Origin: Hydractinia symbiolongicarpus
Taxonomy: Eukaryota > Cnidaria > Hydrozoa > Anthoathecata > Hydractiniidae
Assembly (NCBI RefSeq): GCF_029227915.1
Contig: NC_079876.1
Coordinates: 38,857,828-38,921,827 of the forward strand
Direction of reading: 5' to 3'
Length of the DNA stretch: 64,000 nucleotides
The notes below the pieces were generated by a model, which was not told where the DNA came from, ran no database searches, and saw only the letters and a list, made by a program, of their open reading frames with translations. Below, piece by piece: positions 1 through 14,600 of the stretch. Positions within the stretch are counted from its first letter, which is position 1. Each line of letters opens with the position of its first letter. A program made the position numbers and the translations under genes.

Positions 1-530
1 CCGGCGATTAAACTTCCTTTATTCAGCGTTTCATCAAAAATGAAAACATTTTTGAAAACTACAAGTCTCATGCGTTTTAGTGGTGAAAAAATAAATTAAA
101 AAATCGTTCGGGAAATGAGTTTACTCCCTGGGTACTTTCTTTGTATACTTTTGACTATACGGCCGAGTCCGGGGTTTACGGGAAAAGGCGGGTTTTCGCT
201 TGCCGGCGATTAAACTTCTTTTATTCAGCGTCTCATCAATAATGAAAACATTTTTAAAAACTACAAGTCTCATGCGTTGTAGTGGTGAAAAAATAATTTA
301 AAAAATCGTTCGGAAAATGAGTTTACTCCCTGGGTAATTTCTTTGTATACTTTTGACTATACGGACCGAGTCCGTGGTTTACGGGAAATGGCGGGTTTTC
401 GTTTGCCGGTGATTAAACTTCTTTTATTCAGCGTCTCATCAAAAATGAAAACATTTTTAAAAACTATAAGTCTCATGGGTTTTAGTGGTGAAATAATAAT
501 TTAAAAAATCGTTCGGGAAATGAGTTTACA

Positions 531-550
531 TCCCGGGTACATTCTTTACT
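531..550 (+). repeat. 192-bp monomer variant (11-bp deletion), first of twelve
   Basis: In this variant gtatacttttg is missing, so ttcttt runs directly into actatacggg and the monomer is 192 bp. It also has catcccgggtacattc in place of ctccctgggtactttc. Further examples start near 2548, 3350, 4758, 6977, 9197, 13650, 17087, 19714, 21328, 22126 and 22724, all left of the transposon. Eleven of the twelve follow a monomer half carrying ctataagtctcatgggtttt, so they form a clear subfamily. Confidence 0.9.
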
Positions 551-1749
551 ATACGGGCCGAGTCCGGGATTTACGGGAAATCGCAGGTTTTTGTTTGCCG
601 GCGATTAAACTTCTTTTATTCAGCGTCTCATCAAGAATGAAATAATTTTTGAAAACTACAAGTCTCATGCGTTTTAGTGGTGAAAAAATATTTTAAAAAA
701 TCGTTCGGGAAATGAGTTTACTCCCTGGGTACTTTCTTTGTATACTTTTGACTATACGGGCCGAGTCCGGGATTTACGGGAATCGCGGGTTTTCGTTTGC
801 CGGCGTTTAAACTACTTTTATTCAGCGTCTCATCAAAAATGAAAACATTTTTAAAAACTACAACTCTCATGAGCTTTAGTGGTGAAATAATAATTTAAAA
901 AATCGTTCGGGAAATGAGTTTACTCCCTGGGTACTTTCTTTGTATACTTTTGACTATACGGGCCGAGTCCGGGGTTTACGGGAAAAGGCGGGTTTTCGTT
1001 TGCCGGCGATTAAACTTCTTTTATTCAGCGTCTCATCAAAAATGAAAACATTTTTAAAAACTACAAGTCTCACTCGTTTTAGTGGTGAAAAAATATTTTA
1101 AAAAATCGTTCGGGAAATGAGTTTACTCCCTGGGCACTTTCTTTGTATACTTTTGACTATACGGGCCGAGTCCGGGATTTACGGGAATCGCGGGTTTTCG
1201 TTTGCCGGCGTTTAAACTTCTTTTATTCAGCGTCTCATCACAAATGAAAACATTTTTAAAAACTACAAGTCTCATGAGCTTTAGTGGTGAAATAATAATT
1301 TAAAAAATCGTTCGGGAAATGAGTTTACTCTCTGGGAACTTTCTTTGTATACTTTTGACTATACGGCCCGAGTCCGGGATTTACGGGAAATCGCAGGTTT
1401 TCGTTTGCCGGCGATTAAACTTCCTTTATTCAGCGTTTCATCAAAAATGAAAACATTTTTGAAAACTACAAGTCTCATGCGTTTTAGTGGTGAAAAAATA
1501 AATTAAAAAATCGTTCAGGAAATGAGTTTACTCCCTGGGTACTTTCTTTGTATACTTTTGACTATACGGGCCGAGTCCGGGGTTTACGGGAAAAGGCGGG
1601 TTTTCGCTTGCCGGCGATTAAACTTTCTTTATTCAGCGTCTCATCAAAAATGAAAACATTTTTGAAAACTACAAGTCTCATGCGTTTTAGTGTTGATAAA
1701 ATAATTTAAAAAATCGTTCGGGAAATGAGTTTACACCCTGGGTACTTTC

Positions 1750-3600
1750 TTTGTATACTTTTGACTATACAGGCCGAGTCCGGGATTTACGGGAAATCGC
1801 AGGTTTTCGTTTGCCGGCGATTAAACTTCTTTTATTCAGCGTCTCATCAAAAATGAAAACATTTTTGAAAACTACAAGTCTCATACGTTTTAGTGGTGAA
1901 AAAGTAATTTAAAAATTCGTTCGGAAAATGAGTTTACTCCCTGGGTACTTTCTTTGTATATTTTTGACTATACGGGCTGAGTACGGGATTTACGGGAAAT
2001 CGCAGGTTTTCGTTTGCCGGCGATTAAACTTCTTTTATTCAGCGTCTCATCAAGAATGAAATAATTTTTGAAAACTACAAGTCTCATGCGTTGTAGTGGT
2101 GAAAAAATAATTTAAAAAATCGTTCGGAAAATGAGTTTACTCCCTGGGTAATTTCTTTGTATACTTTTGACTATACGGGCTGAGTACGGGATTTACGGGA
2201 AATCGCAGGTTTTCGTTTGCCGGCGATTAAACTTCTTTTATTCAGCGTCTCATCAAGAATGAAATAATTTTTGAAAACTACAAGTCTCATGCGTTGTAGT
2301 GGTGAAAAAATAATTTAAAAAATCGTTCGGAAAATGAGTTTACTCCCTGGGTAATTTCTTTGTATACTTTTGACTATACGGGCCAAGTCCGTGGTTTACG
2401 GGAAATGGCGGGTTTTCGTTTGCCGGCGATTAAACTTCTTTTATTCAGCGTCTCATCAAAAATGAAAACATTTTTAAAAACTATAAGTCTCATGGGTTTT
2501 AGTGGTGAAATAATAATTTAAAAAATCGTTCGGGAAATGAGTTTAAATCCCGGGTACATTCTTTACTATACGGGCCGAGTCCGGGATTTACGGGAAATCG
2601 CAGGTTTTCGTTTGCCGGCGATTAAACTTCTTTTATTCAGCGTCTCATCAAGAATGAAATAATTTTTGAAAACTACAAGTCTCATGCGTTTTAGTGGTGA
2701 AAAAATAATTTAAAAAATCGTTCGGGAAATGAGTTTACACCCTGGGTACTTTCTTTGTATACTTTTGACTATACAGGCCGAGTCCGGGATTTACGGGAAA
2801 TCGCAGGTTTTCGTTTGCCGGCGATTAAACTTCTTTTATTCAGCGTCTCATCAAAAATGAAAACATTTTTGAAAACTACAAGTCTCATACGTTTTAGTGG
2901 TGAAAAAGTAATTTAAAAATTCGTTCGGAAAATGAGTTTACTCCCTGGGTACTTTCTTTGTATATTTTTGACTATACGGGCTGAGTACGGGATTTACGGG
3001 AAATCGCAGGTTTTCGTTTGCCGGCGATTAAACTTCTTTTATTCAGCGTCTCATCAAGAATGAAATAATTTTTGAAAACTACAAGTCTCATGCGTTGTAG
3101 TGGTGAAAAAATAATTTAAAAAATCGTTCGGAAAATGAGTTTACTCCCTGGGTAATTTCTTTGTATACTTTTGACTATACGGGCCAAGTCCGTGGTTTAC
3201 GGGAAATGGCGGGTTTTCGTTTGCCGGCGATTAAACTTCTGTTATTCAGCGTCTCATCAAAAATGAAAACATTTTTAAAAACTATAAGTCTCATGGGTTT
3301 TAGTGGTGAAATAATAATTTAAAAAATCGTTCGGGAAATGAGTTTAAATCCCGGGTACATTCTTTACTATACGGGCCGAGTCCGGGATTTACGGGAAATC
3401 GCAGGTTTTCGTTTGCCGGCGATTAAACTTCTTTTATTCAGCGTCTCATCAAGAATGAAATAATTTTTGAAAACTACAAGTCTCATGCGTTTTAGTGGTG
3501 AAAAAATATTTTAAAAAATCGTTCGGGAAATGAGTTTACTCCCTGGGTACTTTCTTTGTATACTTTTGACTATACGGGCCGAGTCCGGGATTTACGGGAA
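1750..3600 (+). repeat. Tandem duplication of a 5-monomer block (about 1,004 bp), one monomer different
   Basis: The rare variant tgtatatttttgac with gggctgagtacggg occurs near 1960-1980 and again near 2964-2985, offset 1004 (four 203-bp plus one 192-bp monomer). Farther right in the block the offset falls to 801 (gggccaagtccgtgg near 2380 and 3181), because the first copy carries one extra gggctgagtacggg monomer (near 2180). The duplication therefore records a later gain or loss of exactly one monomer. Confidence 0.75.
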
Positions 3601-5634
3601 TCGCGGGTTTTCGTTTGCCAACGTTTAAACTACTTTTATTCAGCGTCTCATCAAAAATGAAAACATTTTTAAAAACTACAAGTCTCATGAGCTTTAGTGG
3701 TGAAATAATAATTTAAAAAATCGTTCGGGAAATGAGTTTACTCCCTGGGTACTTTCTTTGTATACTTTTGACTATACGGGCCGAGTCCGGGGTTTACGGG
3801 AAAAGGCGGGTTTTCGTTTGCCGGCGATTAAACTTCTTTTATTCAGCGTCTCATCAAAAGTGAAAACATTTTTAAAAACTACAAGTCTCACTCGTTTTAG
3901 TGGTGAAAAAATATTTTAAAAAATCGTTCGGGAAATGAGTTTACTCCCTGGGTACTTTCTTTGTATACTTTTGACTATACGGGCCGAGTCCGGGATTTAC
4001 GGGAAATCGCGGGTTTTCGTTTGCCGGCGTTTAAACTTCTTTTATTCAGCGTCTCATCAAAAATGAAAACATTTTTAAAAACTACAAGTCTCATGAGCTT
4101 TAGTGGTGAAATAATAATTTAAAAAATCGTTCGGGAAATGAGTTTACTCCCTGGGAACTTTCTTTGTATACTTTTGACTATACGGGCCGAGTCCGGGATT
4201 TACGGGAAATCGCAGGTTTTCGTTTGCCGGCGATTAAACTTCCTTTATTCAGCGTTTCATCAAAAATGAAAACATTTTTGAAAACTACAAGTCTCATGCG
4301 TTTTAGTGGTGAAAAAATAAATTAAAAAATCGTTCGGGAAATGAGTTTACTCCCTGGGTACTTTCTTTGTATACTTTTGACTATACGGGCCGAGTCCGGG
4401 GTTTACGGGAAAAGGCGGGTTTTCGCTTGCCGGCGATTAAACTTCTTTTATTCAGCGTCTCATCAAAAATGAAAACATTTTTAAAAACTACAAGTCTCAT
4501 GCGTTGTAGTGGTGAAAAAATAATTTAAAAAATCGTTCGGAAAATGAGTTTACTCCCTGGGTAATTTCTTTGTATACTTTTGACTATACGGGCCGAGTCC
4601 GTGGTTTACGGGAAATGGCGGGTTTTCGTTTGCCGGTGATTAAACTTCTTTTATTCAGCGTCTCATCAAAAATGAAAACATTTTTAAAAACTATAAGTCT
4701 CATGGGTTTTAGTGGTGAAATAATAATTTAAAAAATCGTTCGGGAAATGAGTTTACATCCCGGGTACATTCTTTACTATACGGGCCGAGTCCGGGATTTA
4801 CGGGAAATCGCAGGTTTTTGTTTGCCGGCGATTAAACTTCTTTTATTCAGCGTCTCATCAAGAATGAAATAATTTTTGAAAACTACAAGTCTCATGCGTT
4901 TTAGTGGTGAAAAAATATTTTAAAAAATCGTTCGGGAAATGAGTTTACTCCCTGGGTACTTTCTTTGTATACTTTTGACTATACGGGCCGAGTCCGGGAT
5001 TTACGGGAATCGCGGGTTTTCGTTTGCCGGCGTTTAAACTACTTTTATTCAGCGTCTCATCAAAAATGAAAACATTTTTAAAAACTACAAGTCTCATGAG
5101 CTTTAGTGGTGAAATAATAATTTAAAAAATCGTTCGGGAAATGAGTTTACTCCCTGGGTACTTTCTTTGTATACTTTTGACTATACGGGCCGAGTCCGGG
5201 GTTTACGGGAAAAGGCGGGTTTTCGTTTGCCGGCGATTAAACTTCTTTTATTCAGCGTCTCATCAAAAATGAAAACATTTTTAAAAACTACAAGTCTCAC
5301 TCGTTTTAGTGGTGAAAAAATATTTTAAAAAATCGTTCGGGAAATGAGTTTACTCCCTGGGCACTTTCTTTGTATACTTTTGACTATACGGGCCGAGTCC
5401 GGGATTTACGGGAATCGCGGGTTTTCGTTTGCCGGCGTTTAAACTTCTTTTATTCAGCGTCTCATCAAAAATGAAAACATTTTTAAAAACTACAAGTCTC
5501 ATGAGCTTTAGTGGTGAAATAATAATTTAAAAAATCGTTCGGGAAATGAGTTTACTCTCTGGGAACTTTCTTTGTATACTTTTGACTATACCGGCCGAGT
5601 CCGGGATTTACGGGAAATCGCAGGTTTTCGTTTG

Positions 5635-8600
5635 CCGGCGATTAAACTTCCTTTATTCAGCGTTTCATCAAAAATGAAAACATTTTTGAAAACTACAAGT
5701 CTCATGCGTTTTAGTGGTGAAAAAATAAATTAAAAAATCGTTCAGGAAATGAGTTTACTCCCTGGGTACTTTCCTTGTATACTTTTGACTATACGGGCCG
5801 AGTCCGGGGTTTACGGGAAAAGGCGGGTTTTCGCTTGCCGGCGATTAAACTTCTTTTATTCAGCGTCTCATCAAAAATGAAAACATTTTTAAAAACTACA
5901 AGTCTCATGCGTTGTAGTGGTGAAAAAATAATTTAAAAAATCGTTCGGAAAATGAGTTTACTCCCTGGGTAATTTCTTTGTATACTTTTGACTATACTGG
6001 CCGAGTCCGTGGTTTACGGGAAATGGCGGGTTTTCGTTTGCCGGTGATTAAACTTCTTTTATTCAGCGTCTCATCAAAAATAAAAACATTTTTAAAAACT
6101 ACAAGTCTCACTCGTTTTAGTGGTGAAAAAATATTTTAAAAAATCGTTCGGGAAATGAGTTTACTCCCTGGGCACTTTCTTTGTATACTTTTGACTATAC
6201 GGGCCGAGTCCGGGATTTACGGGAATCGCGGGTTTTCGTTTGCCGGCGTTTAAACTTCTTTTATTCAGCGTCTCATCAAAAATGAAAACATTTTTAAAAA
6301 CTACAAGTCTCATGAGCTTTAGTGGTGAAATAATAATTTAAAAAATCGTTCGGGAAATGAGTTTACTCTCTGGGAACTTTCTTTCTATACTTTTGACTAT
6401 ACGGGCCGAGTCCGGGATTTACGGGAAATCGCAGGTTTTCGTTTGCCGGCGATTAAACTTCCTTTATTCAGCGTTTCATCAAAAATGAAAACATTTTTGA
6501 AAACTACAAGTCTCATGCGTTTTAGTGGTGAAAAAATAAATTAAAAAATCGTTCAGGAAATGAGTTTACTCCCTGGGTACTTTCCTTGTATACTTTTGAC
6601 TATACGGGCCCAGTCCGGGGTTTACGGGAAAAGGCGGGTTTTCGCTTGCCGGCGATTAAACTTCTTTTATTCAGCGTCTCATCAAAAATGAAAACATTTT
6701 TAAAAACTACAAGTCTCATGCGTTGTAGTGGTGAAAAAATAATTTAAAAAATCGTTCGGAAAATGAGTTTACTCCCTGGGTAATTTCTTTGTATACTTTT
6801 GACTATACTGGCCGAGTCCGTGGTTTACGGGAAATGGCGGGTTTTCGTTTGCCGGTGATTAAACTTCTTTTATTCAGCGTCTCATCAAAAATGAAAACAT
6901 TTTTAAAAACTATAAGTCTCATGGGTTTTAGTGGTGAAATAATAATTTAAAAAATCGTTCGGGAAATGAGTTTACATCCCGGGTACATTCTTTACTATAC
7001 GGGCCGATTCCGGGATTTACGGGAAATCGCAGGTTTTCGTTTGCCGGCGATTAAACTTCTTTTATTCAGCGTCTCATCAAAAATGAAAACATTTTTGAAA
7101 ACTACAAGTCTCATGCGTTTTAGTGGTGAAAAAATATTTTGAAAAATCGTTCGGGAAATGAGTTTACTCCCTGGGTACTTTCTTTGTATACTTTTGACTA
7201 TACGGACCCAGTCCGGGATTTACGGGAAATCGCAGGTTTTCGTTTGCCGGCGATTAAACTTCTTTTATTCAGCGTCTCATCAAAAATGAAAACATTTTTA
7301 AAAACTACAAGTCTCATGAGCTTTAGTGGTGAAATAATAATTTAAAAAATCGTTCGGGAAATGAGTTTACTCCCTGGGTACTTTCTTTGTATACTTTTGA
7401 CTATACGGGCCGAGTCCGGGGTTTACGGGAAAAGGCGGGTTTTCGTTTGCCGGCGATTAAACTTCTTTTATTCAGCGTCTCATCAAAAATGAAAACATTT
7501 TTAAAAACTACAAGTCTCATGCGTTTTAGTGGTGACAAAATATTTTAAAAAATCGTTCGGGAAATGAGTTTACTCTCTGGGTACTTTCTTTGTATACTTT
7601 TGACTATACGGGCCGAGTCCGGGATTTACGGGAATCGCGGATTTTCGTTTGCCGGCGTTTAAACTTCTTTTATTCAGCATCTCATCAAAAATGAAAACAT
7701 TTTTAAAAACTACAAGTCTCATGAGCTTTAGTGGTGAATTAATAATTTAAAAAATCGTTCGGGAAATGAGTTTACTCCCTGGGAACTTTCTTTGCATACT
7801 TTTGACTATACGGGCCGAGTCCGGGATTTACGGGAAATCGCAGGTTTTCGTTTGCCGGCGATTAAACTTCCTTTATTCAACGTTTCATCAAAAATGAAAA
7901 CATTTTTGAAAACTACAAGTCTCATGCGTTTTAGTGGTGAAAAAATAAATTAAAAAATCGTTCGGGAAATGAGTTTACTCCCTGGGTACTTTCTTTGTAT
8001 ACTTTTGACTATACGGGCCGAGTCCGGGGTTTACGGGAAAAGGCGGGTTTTCGTTTGCCGGCGATTAAACTTCTTTTATTCAGCGTCTCATCAAAAATGA
8101 AAACATTTTTAAAAACTACAAGTCTCATGCGTTGTAGTGGTGAAAAAATAATTTAAAAAATCGTTCCGAAAATGAGTTTATTCCCTGGGTAATTTCTTTG
8201 TATACTTTTGACTATACGGGCCGAGTCCGGGGTTTACGGGAAAAGGCGGGTTTTCGTTTGCCGGCGATTAAACTTCTTTTATTCAGCGTCTCATCAAAAA
8301 TGAAAACATTTTTAAAAACTACAAGTCTCATGCGTTTTAGTGGTGACAAAATATTTTAAAAAATCGTTCGGGAAATGAGTTTACTCTCTGGGTACTTTCT
8401 TTGTATACTTTTGACTATACGGGCCGAGTCCGGGATTTACGGGAATCGCGGGTTTTCGTTTGCCGGCGTTTAAACTTCTTTTATTCAGCATCTCATCAAA
8501 AATGAAAACATTTTTAAAAACTACAAGTCTCATGAGCTTTAGTGGTGAATTAATAATTTAAAAAATCGTTCGGGAAATGAGTTTACTCCCTGGGAACTTT

Positions 8601-11600
8601 CTTTGCATACTTTTGACTATACGGGCCGAGTCCGGGATTTACGGGAAATCGCAGGTTTTCGTTTGCCGGCGATTAAACTTCCTTTATTCAACGTTTCATC
8701 AAAAATGAAAACATTTTTGAAAACTACAAGTCTCATGCGTTTTAGTGGTGAAAAAATAAATTAAAAAATCGTTCGGGAAATGAGTTTACTCCCTGGGTAC
8801 TTTCTTTGTATACTTTTGACTATACGGGCCGAGTCCGGGGTTTACGGGAAAAGGCGGGTTTTCGTTTGCCGGCGATTAAACTTCTTTTATTCAGCGTCTC
8901 ATCAAAAATGAAAACATTTTTAAAAACTACAAGTCTCATGCGTTGTAGTGGTGAAAAAATAATTTAAAAAATCGTTCGGAAAATGAGTTTATTCCCTGGG
9001 TAATTTCTTTGTATACTTTTGACTATACGGGCCGAGTTCGTGGTTTACGGGAAATGGCGGGTTTTCGTTTGCCGGTGATTAAACTTCTTTTATTCAACGT
9101 CTCATCAAAAATGAAAACATTTTTGAAAACTATAAGTCTCATGGGTTTTAGTGGTGAAATAATAATTAAAAAAATCGTTCGGGAAATGAGTTTACATCCC
9201 GGGTACATTCTTTACTATACGGGCCGAGTCCGGGATTTACGGGAAATTGCAGGTTTTCGTTTGCCGGCGATTAAACTTCTTTTATTCAGCGTTTCATCAA
9301 AAATGAAAACATTTTTGAAAACTACAAGTCTCATGCGTTTTAGTGGTGAAAAAATATTTTAAAAAGTCGTTCGGGAAATGAGTTTACTTCCTGGGTACTT
9401 TCTTTGTATACTTTTGACTATACGGGCCGAGTCCGGGATTTACGGGAAATCGCAGGTTTTCGTTTGCCGGCGATTAAACTTCTTTTATTCAGCGTCTCAT
9501 CAAAAATGAAAACATTTTTGAAAACTACAAATCTCATGCGTTTTAGTGGTGAAAAAATAAATTAAAAAATCGTTCGGGAAATGAGTTTACTCCCTGGGTA
9601 CTTTCTTTGTATACTTTTGACTATGCGGGCCAAGTCCGGGGTTTACGGGAAATGGCGGGTTTTCGTTTGCCGGTGATTAAACTTCTTTTATTCAGCGTCT
9701 CATCAAAAATGAAAACATTTTTGAAAACTACAAGTCTCATGCGTTTTAGTGGTGAAAAAATAATTTAAAAAATCGTTCGGGAAATGAGTTTACTCCCTGA
9801 GTACTTTCTTTGTATACTTTTGATTATACGGGCCGAGTCCGGGATTTACGGGAAATCGCAGGTTTTCGTTTGCCGGCGATTAAACTTCTTTTATTCAGCG
9901 TCTCATCAAAAATGAAAACATTTTTGAAAACTACAAATCTCATGCGTTTTAGTGGTGAAAAAATAAATAAAAAAATCGTTCGGGAAATGAGTTTACTCCC
10001 TGGGTACTTTCTTTGTATACTTTTGACTATGCGGGCCGAGTCCGGGGTTTACGGGAAATGGCGGGTTTTCGTTTGCCGGTGATTAAACTTCTTTTATTCA
10101 GCGTCTCATCAAAAATGAAAACATTTTGAAAACTACAAGTCTCATGGGCTTTAGTGGTGAAATAACAATTTAAAAAATCGTTCGGGAAATGAGTTTACTC
10201 CCTGGGTGATTTCTTTGTATACTTTTGACTATACGGGCCGAGTCCGGGATTTACGGGAAATCGCAGGTTTTCGTTTGCCGGCGATTAAACTTCTTTTATT
10301 CAGAGTCTCATCAAAAATGAAAACATTTCTGAAAACTACAAGTCTCATGGGCTTTAGTTGTGAAATAATAATTTAAAAAATCGTTCGGGAAATGAGTTTA
10401 CACCCTGGGTACTCTCTTTGTATACTTTTGACTAGACGGGCCGAGTCCGGGATTTACGGGAAATCGCAGGTTTTCGTTTGCCGGCGATTAAACTTCTTTT
10501 ATTCAGAGTCTCATCAAAAATGAAAACATTTCTGAAAACTACAAGTCTCATGGGCTTTAGTTGTGAAATAATAATTTAAAAAATCGTTCGGGAAATGAGT
10601 TTACACCCTGGGTACTCTCTTTGTATACTTTTGACTAGACGGGCCAGGTCCGGGATTTACGGGAAATCGCAAGTTTTTATTCGCCGGCGATTAAACTTCT
10701 TTTATTCAGCGTCTCATCAAAAATGAAAACATTTTTGAAAACTACAAGTCTCATGCGTTTTAGTGGTGAAAAAATAATTTAAAAATTCGTTAGGGAAATG
10801 AGTTTACTCACTGGGTACTTTCCTTGTATACTTTTGACTATACGGGCCGAGACCGGGATTTACGGGAAATTGCGGGTTTTCGTTTGCCGGCGATTAAACT
10901 TCTTTTATTCAGCGTCTCATCAAAAATGAAAACATTTTTAAAAACTACAAGTCTCATGGGCTTTAGTGCTGAAATAATAATTTAAAAAATCGTTTGGCAA
11001 ATGAGTTTACTCCCTGGGCACTTTCTTTGTATACTTTTGACTATACGGGCCGAGTCCGGGATTTACGGGAATCGCGGGTTTTCGTTTGCCGGCGTTTAAA
11101 CTTCTTTTATTCAGCGTCTCATCAAAAATGAAAACATTTTTAAAAACTACAAGTCTCATGAGCTTTAGTGGTGAAATAATAATTTAAAAAATCGTTCGGG
11201 AAATGAGTTTACTCTCTGGGAACTTTCTTTGTATACTTTTGACTATACGGGCCGAGTCCGGGATTTACGGGAAATCGCAGGTTTTCGTTTGCCGGCGATT
11301 AAACTTCCTTTATTCAGCGTTTCATCAAAAATGAAAACATTTTTGAAAACTACAAGTCTCATGCGTTTTAGTGGTGAAAAAATAAATTAAAAAATCGTTC
11401 AGGAAATGAGTTTACTCCCTGGGTACTTTCCTTGTATACTTTTGACTATACGGGCCGAGTCCGGGGTTTACGGGAAAAGGCGGGTTTTCGCTTGCCGGCG
11501 ATTAAACTTCTTTTATTCAGCGTCTCATCAAAAATGAAAACATTTTTAAAAACTACAAGTCTCATGCGTTGTAGTGGTGAAAAAATAATTTAAAAAATCG

Positions 11601-14600
11601 TTCGGAAAATGAGTTTACTCCCTGGGTAATTTCTTTGTATACTTTTGACTATACTGGCCGAGTCCGTGGTTTACGGGAAATGGCGGGTTTTCGATTGCCG
11701 GTGATTAAACTTCTTTTATTCAGCGTCTCATCAAAAATAAAAACATTTTTAAAAACTACAAGTCTCACTCGTTTTAGTGGTGAAAAAATATTTTAAAAAA
11801 TCGTTCGGGAAATGAGTTTACTCCCTGGGCACTTTCTTTGTATACTTTTGACTATACGGGCCGAGTCCGGGATTTACGGGAATCGCGGGTTTTCGTTTGC
11901 CGGCGTTTAAACTTCTTTTATTCAGCGTCTCATCAAAAATGAAAACATTTTTAAAAACTACAAGTCTCATGAGCTTTAGTGGTGAAATAATAATTTAAAA
12001 AATCGTTCGGGAAATGAGTTTACTCTCTGGGAACTTTCTTTCTATACTTTTGACTATACGGGCCGAGTCCGGGATTTACGGGAAATCGCAGGTTTTCGTT
12101 TGCCGGCGATTAAACTTCCTTTATTCAGCGTTTCATCAAAAATGAAAACATTTTTGAAAACTACAAGTCTCATGCGTTTTAGTGGTGAAAAAATAAATTA
12201 AAAAATCGTTCAGGAAATGAGTTTACTCCCTGGGTACTTTCCTTGTATACTTTTGACTATACGGGCCCAGTCCGGGGTTTACGGGAAAAGGCGGGTTTTC
12301 GCTTGCCGGCGATTAAACTTCTTTTATTCAGCGTCTCATCAAAAATGAAAACATTTTTGAAAACTACAAGTCTCATGCGTTTTAGTGGTGAAAAAATATT
12401 TTGAAAAATCGTTTGGGAAATGAGTTTACTCCCTGGGTACTTTCTTTGTATACTTTTGACTATACGGACCCAGTCCGGGATTTACGGGAAATCGCAGGTT
12501 TTCGTTTGCCGGCGATTAAACTTCTTTTATTCAGCGTCTCATCAAAAATGAAAACATTTTTAAAAACTACAAGTCTCATGAGCTTTAGTGGTGAAATAAT
12601 AATTTAAAAAATCGTTCGGGAAATGAATTTACTCCCTGGGTACTTTCTTTGTATACTTTTGACTATACGGGCCGAGTCCGGGGTTTACGGGAAAAGGCGG
12701 GTTTTCGTTTGCCGGCGATTAAACTTCTTTTATTCAGCGTCTCATCAAAAATGAAAACATTTTTAAAAACTACAAGTCTCATGAGCTTTAGTGGTGAATT
12801 AATAATTTAAAAAATCGTTCGGGAAATGAGTTTACTCCCTGGGAACTTTCTTTGCATACTTTTGACTATACGGGCCGAGTCCGGGATTTACGGGAAATCG
12901 CAGGTTTTCGTTTGCCGGCGATTAAACTTCCTTTATTCAACGTTTCATCAAAAATGAAAACATTTTTGAAAACTACAAGTCTCATGCGTTTTAGTGGTGA
13001 AAAAATAAATTAAAAAATCGTTCGGGAAATGAGTTTACTCACTGGGTACTTTCTTTGTATACTTTTGACTATACGGGCCGAGTCCGGGGTTTACGGGAAA
13101 AGGCGGGTTTTCGTTTGCCGGCGATTAAACTTCTTTTATTCAGCGTCTCATCAAAAATGAAAACATTTTTAAAAACTACAAGTCTCATGCGTTGTAGTGG
13201 TGAAAAAATAATTTAAAAAATCGTTCGGAAAATGAGTTTATTCCCTGGGTAATTTCTTTGTATACTTTTGACTATACGGGCCGAGTCCGGGGTTTACGGG
13301 AAAAGGCGGGTTTTCGTTTGCCGGCGATTAAACTTCTTTTATTCAGCGTCTCATCAAAAATGAAAACATTTTTAAAAACTACAAGTCTCATGCGTTGTAG
13401 TGGTGAAAAAATAATTTAAAAAATCGTTCGGAAAATGAGTTTATTCCCTGGGTAATTTCTTTGTATACTTTTGACTATACGGGCCGAGTTCGTGGTTTAC
13501 GGGAAATGGCGGGTTTTCGTTTGCCGGTGATTAAACTTCTTTTATTCAGCGTCTCATCAAAAATGAAAACATTTTTAAAAACTATAAGTCTCATGGGTTT
13601 TAGTGGTGAAATAATAATTTAAAAAATCGTTCGGGAAATGAGTTTACATCCCGGGTACATTCTTTACTATACGGGCCGAGTCCGGGATTTACGGGAAATT
13701 GCAGGTTTTCGTTTGCCGGCGATTAAACTTCTTTTATTCAGCGTTTCATCAAAAATGAAAACATTTTTTAAAACTACAAGTCTCATGCGTTTTAGTGGTG
13801 AAAAAATATTTTAAAAAGTCGTTCGGGAAATGAGTTTACTTCCTGGGTACTTTCTTTGTATACTTTTGACTATACGGGCCGAGTCCGGGATTTACGGGAA
13901 ATCGCAGGTTTTCGTTTGCCGGCGATTAAACTTCTTTTATTCAGCGTCTCATCAAAAATGAAAACATTTTTGAAAACTACAAATCTCATGCGTTTTAGTG
14001 GTGAAAAAATAAATTAAAAAATCGTTCGGAAAATGAGTTTACTCCCTGGGTACTTTCTTTGTATACTTTTGACTATGCGGGCCAAGTCCGGGGTTTACGG
14101 GAAATGGCGGGTTTTCGTTTGCCGGTGATTAAACTTCTTTTATTCAGCGTCTCATCAAAAATGAAAACATTTTTGAAAACTACAAGTCTCATGCGTTTTA
14201 GTGGTGAAAAAATAATTTAAAAAATCGTTCGGGAAATGAGTTTACTCCCTGAGTACTTTCTTTGTATACTTTTGATTATACGGGCCGAGTCCGGGATTTA
14301 CGGGAAATCGCAGGTTTTCGTTTGCCGGCGATTAAACTTCTTTTATTCAACGTCTCATCAAAAATGAAAACATTTTTGAAAACTACAAATCTCATGCGTT
14401 TTAGTGGTGAAAAAATAAATAAAAAAATCGTTCGGGAAATGAGTTTACTCCCTGGGTACTTTCTTTGTATACTTTTGACTATGCGGGCCGAGTCCGGGGT
14501 TTACGGGAAATGGCGGGTTTTCGTTTGCCGGTGATTAAACTTCTTTTATTCAGCGTCTCATCAAAAATGAAAACATTTTGAAAACTACAAGTCTCATGGG

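Larger units (their letters stand above)
1..5634 (+). repeat. Higher-order repeat of about 1,408 bp (7 monomers)
   Basis: The monomer with cctttattcagcgtttcatc followed by ggtttacgggaaaaggcggg begins at 1, 1408, 4227 and 5635. Marker variants inside 1-1407 recur at offset 4226, for example gggcactttc near 1134 and 5360, and actctctgggaac near 1328 and 5554. The unit length equals six 203-bp monomers plus one 192-bp monomer, less two single-base losses. The copies at 1-1407 and 4227-5634 match closely. The stretch between 1408 and 4226 is two unit lengths long but contains a rearranged set of monomers. Confidence 0.8.

Noticed and set aside
80-130. RNA polymerase III A and B boxes (ttttagtgg ... 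cgttcggga)
   Set aside because: Only the AGTGG and GTTCG cores match, the rest of both boxes does not, and common variants destroy the second box.
820-860. Hammerhead ribozyme core on the minus strand (ttgatgagacgctgaat in each monomer)
   Set aside because: The invariant C of CTGATGA is replaced by T, only six bases are left for stem II, and no cleavage triplet with flanking stems is found in the right place.
7139-7345. Open frame within the satellite (and scores of similar 60-170 codon frames, such as 32677-33189 and 42394-42735)
   Set aside because: All are the same monomer read in the same phase. Most need a TTG start, they stop at the common monomer TAA, and they change frame each monomer because 203 is not a multiple of three. 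No domain or codon signal is present.
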